A stretch of 64,000 nucleotides of DNA from NCBI RefSeq assembly GCF_022919135.1, contig NZ_CP095049.1, positions 5,837,001 through 5,901,000 on the forward strand, written 5' to 3'. The stretch is from Hymenobacter cellulosivorans (GTDB taxonomy: Bacteria; Bacteroidota; Bacteroidia; Cytophagales; Hymenobacteraceae). Below, piece after piece: positions 24,293-30,498 of the stretch (positions are counted from its first letter, which is position 1; every line of letters begins with the position of its first letter). Position numbers and translations under genes: made by a program. The notes below the pieces were generated by a model, which was given only the letters and a program-made list of their open reading frames with translations, had not been told where the DNA came from and did not search any database.

Positions 24293-24919
24293 CTAGCCAG
24301 CGGCCAACGCCGCCACTTCGGCCCGCAGCCCGGCCACGCGGGCCCGCAGTACCAGGTAGGCCGCTGCGGTAGCCGGACTTGGCTCCTCCCGGGCCAGGTC
24401 ATCGGCCAGCTCAGCCAGCCACCGGGCATAGTGCGCGGCCTCATCTGGGTCGGCGGGTGGGGCCACGGCCCGGAGCTGGGCCAACCCCCACCGCCGATGA
24501 GCCAGCTGGGTGGCCCGCCCCTGCAACCGGGCCAGCTCCTCCCCGTGCGTGAGCAGCAGCAGCCGACACTCGCGCAGGCGGCTCCGCAAGGCCTCGGCGG
24601 CCGGTTCGGGGGCCGAGGCGGGCCAAGCCGGCAACAGCTCATCGGGGGCAGGCAGCGGGGCCAGCGGCTCGAACAAGGCCGGGCCGGGCACTGCCGGTTG
24701 CCCCTGCCCCAGGGGCGGGGGCAGCAGGTGGCTGAGCCAGAGCAGGCGTGGCAACCGGGCCGCCGACAGCCCCCGCCGCCCGACTTCTATGTGCGAAACA
24801 AACCCCGCCGTTACTCCTAGGTAGCGGCCCAGTTGCCGCGTCGATACTCCCAAGTGGGCCCGCACGGCGGCCGTCAGGCTGAACTCGGCGGGTTGATAAT
24901 CAGCAGGAACACTAGGCAT
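24293..24919 (-). CDS. XRE-type helix-turn-helix protein
   Basis: The 208-residue protein carries an N-terminal HTH (about 13-50): V-R-A-H-L-G-V-S-T-R-Q-L-G-R-Y-L-G-V-T-A-G-F and S-H-I-E-V-G-R-R-G-L-S, which is the XRE/Cro pattern. The rest is a Pro/Ala/Leu/Arg-rich, mostly helical region of unknown role with very high GC. The upstream region is full of palindromes (24947-25045) that are good candidates for its own binding sites. It is the first gene of the accessory patch. No target is known. Confidence 0.7.
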   Translation of the reverse strand: MPSVPADYQPAEFSLTAAVRAHLGVSTRQLGRYLGVTAGFVSHIEVGRRGLSAARLPRLLWLSHLLPPPLGQGQPAVPGPALFEPLAPLPAPDELLPAWPASAPEPAAEALRSRLRECRLLLLTHGEELARLQGRATQLAHRRWGLAQLRAVAPPADPDEAAHYARWLAELADDLAREEPSPATAAAYLVLRARVAGLRAEVAALAAG

Positions 24920-24946
24920 AGAACTGGGCTAACTATACAGTGGCAC

Positions 24947-25045
24947 GTATACGACCCTGCTACTAACAGGCCGGTCATATACTTCTAGCAGTATACGTCT
25001 TTCGAAAGATAAGCAGGGTCGTATACTACTAGAAGTATATGACCC
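24947..25045. promoter_or_regulatory. Interleaved CTAG-centred palindromes upstream of the HTH gene
   Basis: Two near-palindromes share the core TATACT-n-CTAG-n-AGTATA: 24973-24999 and 25016-25045, the latter flanked by GGGTC/GACCC. In addition, 24947-24961 is the exact complement of 25012-25026 (15 bp), and 24973-24988 that of 25029-25044 (16 bp). The arms therefore interleave in the order A-B-A'-B'. The position just before a DNA-binding protein gene suggests cooperative operators. Confidence 0.7.
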
Positions 25046-25066
25046 AGGGAAAATAAAGAGGTTCTT

Positions 25067-25114
25067 TTACCAAGGCCGACTAGAAGCCGCTGTTACCAAG
25101 CCGGAGTAGAAGCC
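25067..25114. repeat. Short direct repeat, period 26
   Basis: Two 22-base units (25067-25088 and 25093-25114), both starting TTACCAAG and ending TAGAAGCC, agree at 19 positions. They lie between the palindrome cluster and the next hairpin. Confidence 0.5.
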
Positions 25115-25137
25115 AACACGGCCCCGGAAACAAGAGC

Positions 25138-25167
25138 GGCCCGCCGCAACGGGTGTTGCAGCGGGCC
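25138..25167 (-). terminator. GGCCCGCCGCAAC hairpin, copy 2
   Basis: GGCCCGCCGCAAC (25138-25150), loop GGGT, and GTTGCAGCGGGCC (25155-25167) form a 13-bp stem with one mismatch. It starts 28 bases beyond the stop of the orphan gene at 25195. Confidence 0.75.
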
Positions 25168-25194
25168 GGGGTTATCCGCTACTACACGGGTATT

Positions 25195-25815
25195 TTACCC
25201 CATAACCCGCGTATAGTCTTCAGGATACTCTTTTTCAAACCACCCCATCATATCGGGCACATTCACCGCAATTGCCTGATCGACCAGCCAAATAAACTGT
25301 TTGGGAATCCAGGCAAATAGAATTGCATCGTCTGCGGTGCTGGCTTTGTAAAACCAGGTGTCTACCGGCGGAAAATCGTATTCGTCCATAAAGCCCCTCG
25401 ATTCGCCCTGCGTGGCCCCGTCAACAATCGTGTCCCATATCCGAACGGCCAAAATCCTGCCTTCACATTGCGAACTGCCTGCAATACCCAAAGCAGCCTT
25501 ATGCTTCAGTTGCTCGGCAAACAGATTGTTAACAACGGAATCAATAGGAACAGAAAAAGGGTCTGTCGTCCATTTCGAGTGGAAAGTATAGACGTAGAGT
25601 TCGGGTATATCAATCCCAATGGATTGGTAATCGTAACTGGTTATAAAATTGAAACCAAAGACCAGCTCGTCATTTATAATGGGGTTGATACTCCTCAAAA
25701 TTGAAGCGTGGTTTTTCTCTGTGTTAGCCAACTGCAACTCACAGTACTGTTGTGTCAGCAACAGATTATTCTGAAAGGCAGTCTTGTCAATTTCTAGCAT
25801 ACGGAAGTCCTGCAT
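25195..25815 (-). CDS. Hypothetical protein in accessory patch
   Basis: The 206-residue protein is not recognised. It has no signal peptide or membrane segment, is rich in aromatic and acidic residues, and looks like a compact soluble domain (V-F-G-F-N-F-I-T-S-Y-D-Y, L-Y-V-Y-T-F-H-S-K-W, F-A-W-I-P-K-Q-F-I-W-L-V). Base composition is less GC-rich than the core genes. It lies between two copies of the same hairpin and downstream of the TIR gene, which suggests recent acquisition. The start could also be the ATG five codons later. Confidence 0.6.
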   Translation of the reverse strand: MQDFRMLEIDKTAFQNNLLLTQQYCELQLANTEKNHASILRSINPIINDELVFGFNFITSYDYQSIGIDIPELYVYTFHSKWTTDPFSVPIDSVVNNLFAEQLKHKAALGIAGSSQCEGRILAVRIWDTIVDGATQGESRGFMDEYDFPPVDTWFYKASTADDAILFAWIPKQFIWLVDQAIAVNVPDMMGWFEKEYPEDYTRVMG

Positions 25816-25846
25816 GAGTTTGCAATTTTCTTTCTGTAACCAAAGC

Positions 25847-25876
25847 GGCCCGCCGCAACGGGCGTTGCGGCGGGCC
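25847..25876 (-). terminator. GGCCCGCCGCAAC hairpin, copy 3 (perfect)
   Basis: GGCCCGCCGCAAC (25847-25859), loop GGGC, and GTTGCGGCGGGCC (25864-25876) form a perfect 13-bp stem, 5 bases beyond the TIR gene's stop codon at 25882. Confidence 0.8.
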
Positions 25877-25881
25877 GGTAA

Positions 25882-26661
25882 TTACTCTCCTTTCAGTATT
25901 CTCTTTGTTTGTCTAACTAAGTTTACGTATAGTTCTTCTTTCTCAAAGTCTTCCATTTTTACAATAGGCCTGCTTGGAGGGTTCATTGCTTGATATTGAT
26001 TCAAGGCGTCAAACTCCTCAAAAAGGCATGGCTTTAAAATAACGATCAGAATAACTGCTCCGCTTTCCTCTGCTGCTTGAAGAAGTGGAGGCAATTCGTT
26101 AGTTGAAATAAAATCAGAACCTAAAAAATCTGTGCTGACAAGTAAGATTGCTACTTTACTATCATCTATTGCTTTTCTTATCTCATTCTTCCACTTCTGA
26201 CCAGGAAGTATTTTTGTATCATCCCAAAAGTCAATTTGGCTCAGAAAAGGCTTAAAATGCCTCTGTATGTCGTTCAAATAATCTTTATCTAAATGACTAT
26301 AACTTATGAATACTTTTTTTCTCTCTTGTTTTGCATTAGCAGCATTTTTCTGATGTGCTACGATAGGTAAAGTCTCTACTTCTTGCTGTATATAGAACAG
26401 AAGCTTCACAGGCTTTTTCTCATACCCACAGTCTATACCAGGCTTTCCTCCATGCTTATCATCTCTATGCTTTTGCAATGAACTCATAACAAGATTGCTT
26501 ATTTCATCTAAGAAAAGAGCTTTATTCTCAGGCGAATAAAAATCCAGTAAACGGTTCTTAATTGCATGAAAATCATTAATTGCTTCGCTTCTGCGTGCAT
26601 ATTCTATCTCATTATGATAGAAGTCTTTTGCCTCCTGTCTAATCACTTCTTCGTTTTGCAT
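25882..26661 (-). CDS. TIR-domain protein (possible NADase, defence-like)
   Basis: The 259-residue protein has a helical N-terminal region (1-110) and a TIR domain (about 116-255). The domain begins K-V-F-I-S-Y-S-H-L-D-K-D-Y, followed by F-W-D-D-T-K-I-L-P-G-Q-K-W near 145, L-L-V-S-T-D-F-L-G-S-D-F near 173 and a Glu at 189 in the place of the NADase catalytic residue. Bacterial TIR proteins often hydrolyse NAD in anti-phage defence; whether this one does is inference. By eye the gene is much more AT-rich than its neighbours, a sign of transfer. It starts 24 bases after the carboxylase stop with no terminator between, so read-through is possible. Confidence 0.85.
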   Translation of the reverse strand: MQNEEVIRQEAKDFYHNEIEYARRSEAINDFHAIKNRLLDFYSPENKALFLDEISNLVMSSLQKHRDDKHGGKPGIDCGYEKKPVKLLFYIQQEVETLPIVAHQKNAANAKQERKKVFISYSHLDKDYLNDIQRHFKPFLSQIDFWDDTKILPGQKWKNEIRKAIDDSKVAILLVSTDFLGSDFISTNELPPLLQAAEESGAVILIVILKPCLFEEFDALNQYQAMNPPSRPIVKMEDFEKEELYVNLVRQTKRILKGE

Positions 26662-26685
26662 AACTAACGTTTTGAAGATTTACTT

Positions 26686-28314
26686 TTACACCTGAATCAC
26701 GCCCACGTTGTACTGCTTCTCAATGGGCGCGTGGTTGGCCATGCTAATGCCTTCGGAAATCACCTTGCGGGTTTCGAGCGGGTCGATGACGGCGTCGACC
26801 CAGAGGCGGGCAGCGGCGTAGTACGGCGAGAGTTGCTCATCGTACTTGGCCTTGATGCGGTCCAGCAGTTCCTTTTCGGCTTCGGGCGTGATTTCCTCGC
26901 CCTTGGCTTTGAGCGAAGCCACCTGAATCTGGAGCAGCGTGTTGGCCGCTGCCGCGCCGCTCATTACGGCCAACTGGGCCGTGGGCCAGGCCACGATGAG
27001 GCGGGGGTCGTAGGCCTTGCCGCACATGGCGTAGTTGCCGGCCCCGTAGCTGTTGCCGATGATAACCGAGAACTTAGGCACCACCGAGTTACTCATGGCA
27101 TTCACCATTTTCGCCCCATCCTTGATAATGCCGCCGTGCTCGGATTGGGAGCCCACCATAAAGCCCGACACGTCGTGCAGGAATACCAGCGGAATCTTCT
27201 TCTGGTTGCAGTTCATGATAAAGCGCGCGGCTTTGTCGGCCGAGTCGGAGTAGATAACCCCGCCCATCTGCATAGCCCCCTTCTTGGTCTTGACGATTTT
27301 GCGCTGATTGGCCACGATGCCCACGGCCCAGCCGTCGATGCGGGCCAGCCCGCAGATCAGCGTCTGCCCGTAAAGGTCCTTGTAGGGCTCAAACTCCGAG
27401 TTGTCAACCAGCCGCTCGATGATGTCCATCATGTCGTAGGGCTTCACCCGGTCGGCGGGCAGCAAACCCAGGATTTCCTTCTCGTCCTTGGCCGGGGCCA
27501 CGGGCGCTTTGCGCGAGAAGCCGGCCGTGGGGTTGGCGCCGAGCTTGTCGAAGATGTTGCGGATATGGTCGAGGCACTCCTCATCGGTGGCAAACTTGTA
27601 GTCCGTCACGCCCGAAATTTCGGAGTGAGTGGTAGCACCGCCCAGCGTCTCGTTGTCGATACTCTCACCAATGGCCGACTTCACCAGGTAGGAACCCGCC
27701 AGGAATACCGAGCCGGTGCCGTCCACAATCATAGCTTCGTCGGACATAATCGGCAAGTAGGCACCACCAGCCACGCAGGGGCCCATAATAGCGGCCAGTT
27801 GCACGATGCCCATGGAGCTCATCACGGCATTGTTGCGGAAGATGCGGCCGAAGTGCTCCTTATCGGGGAAGATTTCGTCCTGCATCGGCAGGTACACCCC
27901 GGCCGAGTCGACGAGGTAGATAATGGGCAGCTTGTTTTCGATGCTGATTTCCTGGGCCCGCAGGTTTTTCTTGGCCGTAATCGGAAACCAGGCCCCGGCT
28001 TTTACCGTGGCGTCGTTGGCCACAATCACGCACTGCCGGCCCTGCACGTAGCCGATAACGACCACCACGCCGCCCGAGGGGCAGCCTCCCTCCTCCTTGT
28101 ACATTCCCTCACCGGCAAAGGCGCCGATTTCGACCGTCTGGGAATCCTTGTCAATCAGATACGCAATTCTTTCCCGGGCCGTGAGCTTGCCCTTAGCCTT
28201 ATGGGCCTCAATGCGCTTCTCGCCGCCGCCGAGCTGCACCTTCTTCAGGCGCTGGGAAAGTTGAAAAGTAAGCTGCTTAATGCTGTCTTCGTTCTTGTTG
28301 AATTCAAGGTTCAT
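26686..28314 (-). CDS. Acyl-CoA carboxylase, beta (carboxyltransferase) subunit
   Basis: The 542-residue carboxyltransferase transfers CO2 from carboxybiotin to an acyl-CoA. Motifs are K-G-K-L-T-A-R-E-R-I near 42, G-G-C-P-S-G-G-V near 77, L-V-D-S-A-G-V-Y-L-P near 133, G-P-C-V-A-G-G-A-Y-L-P near 175, and V-S-G-F-M-V-G and N-S-Y-G-A-G-N-Y-A-M in the second half. The pattern fits methylcrotonyl-CoA carboxylase better than the propionyl-CoA type, but this cannot be settled by eye. No biotin-carrier or carboxylase subunit lies beside it. Confidence 0.88.
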   Translation of the reverse strand: MNLEFNKNEDSIKQLTFQLSQRLKKVQLGGGEKRIEAHKAKGKLTARERIAYLIDKDSQTVEIGAFAGEGMYKEEGGCPSGGVVVVIGYVQGRQCVIVANDATVKAGAWFPITAKKNLRAQEISIENKLPIIYLVDSAGVYLPMQDEIFPDKEHFGRIFRNNAVMSSMGIVQLAAIMGPCVAGGAYLPIMSDEAMIVDGTGSVFLAGSYLVKSAIGESIDNETLGGATTHSEISGVTDYKFATDEECLDHIRNIFDKLGANPTAGFSRKAPVAPAKDEKEILGLLPADRVKPYDMMDIIERLVDNSEFEPYKDLYGQTLICGLARIDGWAVGIVANQRKIVKTKKGAMQMGGVIYSDSADKAARFIMNCNQKKIPLVFLHDVSGFMVGSQSEHGGIIKDGAKMVNAMSNSVVPKFSVIIGNSYGAGNYAMCGKAYDPRLIVAWPTAQLAVMSGAAAANTLLQIQVASLKAKGEEITPEAEKELLDRIKAKYDEQLSPYYAAARLWVDAVIDPLETRKVISEGISMANHAPIEKQYNVGVIQV

Positions 28315-28342
28315 CGTGGGTGGGGAGGTGGGAGTGAATGAA

Positions 28343-28424
28343 TGAATGAGCGAATGAGTGAAGTGTGGTTCAAACCGCGCAGGTGGCCCGAGTTAAACAA
28401 CCAACTCACTCATTCGCTCATTCA
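28343..28424. repeat. Perfect 19-bp inverted repeat with 44-base spacer
   Basis: TGAATGAGCGAATGAGTGA (28343-28361) and its exact complement (28406-28424) flank 44 bases. The arms are built from TGAA/GTGA tetramers, so slippage may have made the sequence. It lies between the terminator of the MCE gene and the start of the carboxylase. Confidence 0.7.
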
Positions 28425-28434
28425 CCGTGAGTGC

Positions 28435-28464
28435 ATAAAAAAATCCGCCTTGGGGAGGCGGATT
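28435..28464 (-). terminator. Terminator of the amidase-MCE operon
   Basis: AATCCGCCT (28442-28450) and AGGCGGATT (28456-28464) form a 9-bp stem, followed on the minus strand by a T-run. It is 55 bases beyond the stop at 28519. Confidence 0.85.
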
Positions 28465-28518
28465 CAAAGGTAAGCAAGTAGCGCGAAGCGGCGGCTTCGC
28501 GCTACGATGGTAGTCAGG

Positions 28519-29550
28519 CTATTTTACCGTGGAGTCGGTGGCGCCGATAGAGGGGGTGGTTTCTACCTTCTTTTCCTCCACTTTGATTTCGCCGTCGGCT
28601 TTCTTGGTCGTTTCCTTTTTGGTCTTGTCCTTGCCGCCCCCGCCAAACACCGAGAAGTGCACGTAGCGCTTGGGGTTGGCTTTCAAATCCACGAGCAAGG
28701 CGTTGGAGCTGGCGGCCGTGGCGTTGAGGTTGGTGTAGAGCGAGTCGTTGTTGATGAGCTTGCCCAGGGAGCCTTTCTGGTCGGTCATGGCCTTGTTGAG
28801 GGCCGTCATCGAGCTTTGCGCCTCGGTCATAGTGGCGTTGAGCTTGCGCATGGCCGGACCTACCGGGGCGTTTTTCAGCGAGTCGCTCAGTTGGGAGAAG
28901 TTGGAGGCAATCCGGTCAAACTTGGTGCTGGTCTTGTTCAGCTCAGCCGTGAGCTTGGCCATGTTGGTCGTAATCTGGTTGATGTTGCGCTGATTCATAA
29001 TCAGCAGGTTTTTCAGGGCCTCTGTCGAGCCCTGGGCGTTGAGCAGCGTGGCCTGCAGGCTTACCTTGGCTTCCTTGCTCAGAAAGCCGTTGACCTTCAT
29101 CAGCGTTGAGTCGACGGTGCCGAGCACAGGCAGGGCTTTGGCCTGGAAGGCGTCGGTGATGCTGGCTACGGTGTAGGACTTGAGCTCCTCTCCCCCTTCG
29201 TAGACCTTCGAGTTCTTGCCCAGAAACAGGGTAATGGTCTTGCTGCCCAGCAAGGAGCCCGAAAGGCTGGCTACCGTGGAGTCGCCTACCATGATGCCCT
29301 TCTGCAGCTCCAACGACACGCGGATGCGGTTCCGGTCTTCGGGCAGCAGCTCCATGTTCTTGACCTGCCCGACCTTGATGCCGTTGAGGATAACCGGGTT
29401 GCCCACGGTCAAACCATCCACGTTGTCATACTTGGCGAAATAGGTTCGGTCGGAGGACAGCAGGTTGCTGCCTTTCAGGAAGTTGAACCCGATATATAAG
29501 GCTGCTAGGGCAACGATGCCCAGCAGGGCTACTTTAATTTCTTTCGACAC
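28519..29550 (-). CDS. MCE/MlaD-family lipid-transport protein
   Basis: The 343-residue protein has one N-terminal membrane anchor (about 6-24) and an MCE domain (about 36-115): F-A-K-Y-D-N-V-D-G-L-T-V-G-N-P-V, G-I-K-V-G-Q-V-K-N-M and G-S-L-L-G-S-K-T-I-T-L. A long helical region follows to about 300, with a Lys-rich tail. MlaD-like proteins form periplasmic rings that carry phospholipids between membranes. The gene follows the amidase gene by 72 bases in the same direction, an arrangement usual in Bacteroidota. No MlaE or MlaF gene is nearby. Confidence 0.9.
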   Translation of the reverse strand: MSKEIKVALLGIVALAALYIGFNFLKGSNLLSSDRTYFAKYDNVDGLTVGNPVILNGIKVGQVKNMELLPEDRNRIRVSLELQKGIMVGDSTVASLSGSLLGSKTITLFLGKNSKVYEGGEELKSYTVASITDAFQAKALPVLGTVDSTLMKVNGFLSKEAKVSLQATLLNAQGSTEALKNLLIMNQRNINQITTNMAKLTAELNKTSTKFDRIASNFSQLSDSLKNAPVGPAMRKLNATMTEAQSSMTALNKAMTDQKGSLGKLINNDSLYTNLNATAASSNALLVDLKANPKRYVHFSVFGGGGKDKTKKETTKKADGEIKVEEKKVETTPSIGATDSTVK

Positions 29551-29622
29551 GTTGCGTCTGATCTTGAGGGTGTAACGGGCAGGTAATAACGCTAACTCAA
29601 TACAAAGTGGATTGAAGCCGGC

Positions 29623-30429
29623 TTATTCTCCATTCATGGCTTCCAATTCGGTTTTATAATCCCGGAAAGCCCGGTAGATGCCCGAGGCCATATACGTTTG
29701 CCCGGACTTATCGTTTAGATACTGCTCCTCCGTACGGTTGGTCAGGAAGCCTGCTTCAATCAGCACCGAGGGCATGGTGGATTTCCAGAGCACCAGAAAC
29801 CCGGCCTGCTTGACCCCGCGCGAATGCCGCTTGACAGTCGTGCGAAACTGCCGGTCGACCTGCTGGGCAAAGCGCAGGCTGTTGACCATGTGGGCGCTCT
29901 GGTAGAGCGAAAATAAGATGTGGCTCTGGGGTGAGGTCGGGTCGAAGCCGCTGTAGCGCTCCTGATAGTTGTCCTCCTGCAGAATTACGGCGTTTTCCCG
30001 CTTGGCCACCGACAGGTTCATCTCCGTCTTGTGCGGCCCCATGGTCCAGACTTCGGTGCCGAAAGCCGACGGAACGCTGGCGTTGCAGTGTACCGAGATG
30101 AAGAGGTCGGCCCCGTGCTTGTTGGCCACCCCGGCGCGGTCGGCCAGCTCGACAAACACGTCGGTCTTGCGGGTGTAAACCACCTTCACGTCGGGCATAT
30201 TCTCCTCGATGATTTTGCCTAGCTCCAGAATGATTTTCAGGGACACGTCGGCCTCCCGGGCCTTCACGCCGGTGCAGCCACGGTCCTTTCCACCGTGACC
30301 GGCATCGAGCACAACGGTGCGCAGATGATACTTGGGCCGGGGCACGCCGGGCGCACCCGGAACCACGGCGCCCGACGAGCCCGAAAGAAAAAGCAGACCC
30401 GACAGGCAAAGAGCGACAATATTCCGCAC
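29623..30429 (-). CDS. N-acetylmuramoyl-L-alanine amidase
   Basis: The 268-residue cell-wall hydrolase has a signal peptide (1-20) and an Amidase_3 zinc domain: T-V-V-L-D-A-G-H-G-G-K-D-R-G-C near 36, R-A-G-V-A-N-K-H-G-A-D-L-F-I-S-V-H-C-N-A near 97 and V-L-I-E-A-G-F-L-T-N near 222 with the usual catalytic Glu. It cleaves the bond between muramic acid and the peptide stem in the periplasm. It is divergent from lptD and leads the two-gene unit with the MCE protein. Confidence 0.92.
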   Translation of the reverse strand: MRNIVALCLSGLLFLSGSSGAVVPGAPGVPRPKYHLRTVVLDAGHGGKDRGCTGVKAREADVSLKIILELGKIIEENMPDVKVVYTRKTDVFVELADRAGVANKHGADLFISVHCNASVPSAFGTEVWTMGPHKTEMNLSVAKRENAVILQEDNYQERYSGFDPTSPQSHILFSLYQSAHMVNSLRFAQQVDRQFRTTVKRHSRGVKQAGFLVLWKSTMPSVLIEAGFLTNRTEEQYLNDKSGQTYMASGIYRAFRDYKTELEAMNGE

Positions 30430-30458
30430 GGAGTTCGTTAGTTGGGGCAGCTACCCGT

Positions 30459-30466
30459 TACCTTTG
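30459..30466 (+). promoter_or_regulatory. -7 box of the LptD gene
   Basis: TACCTTTG matches TAnnTTTG and lies 33-40 bases before the GTG at 30499. It argues against the earlier TTG frame start at 30442. Confidence 0.55.
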
Positions 30467-30498
30467 CAAACAGCCACAAAATAAACGATAAAAACCAC

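Noticed and set aside
24151..24372. Short rightward frame next to the HTH gene
   Set aside because: It overlaps the HTH gene antisense, is Arg/Pro/Ala-rich and has no promoter or ribosome site.
24054..25876. Integron attC sites as an explanation for the repeated hairpins
   Set aside because: The hairpins are short, perfectly paired and lack the RYYYAAC/GTTRRRY core pair and unpaired extrahelical bases of attC; no integrase is in the window.
25882..26661. Complete Thoeris or CBASS system around the TIR gene
   Set aside because: No ThsA-like SIR2/SLOG protein, nucleotide cyclase or Cap gene is found beside it; only an orphan protein is near.
26731..28341. Antisense frame of 536 codons over the carboxylase gene
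   Set aside because: The carboxylase motifs are clear on the other strand; the antisense product has no recognisable motif and is His/Gly/Val-rich.
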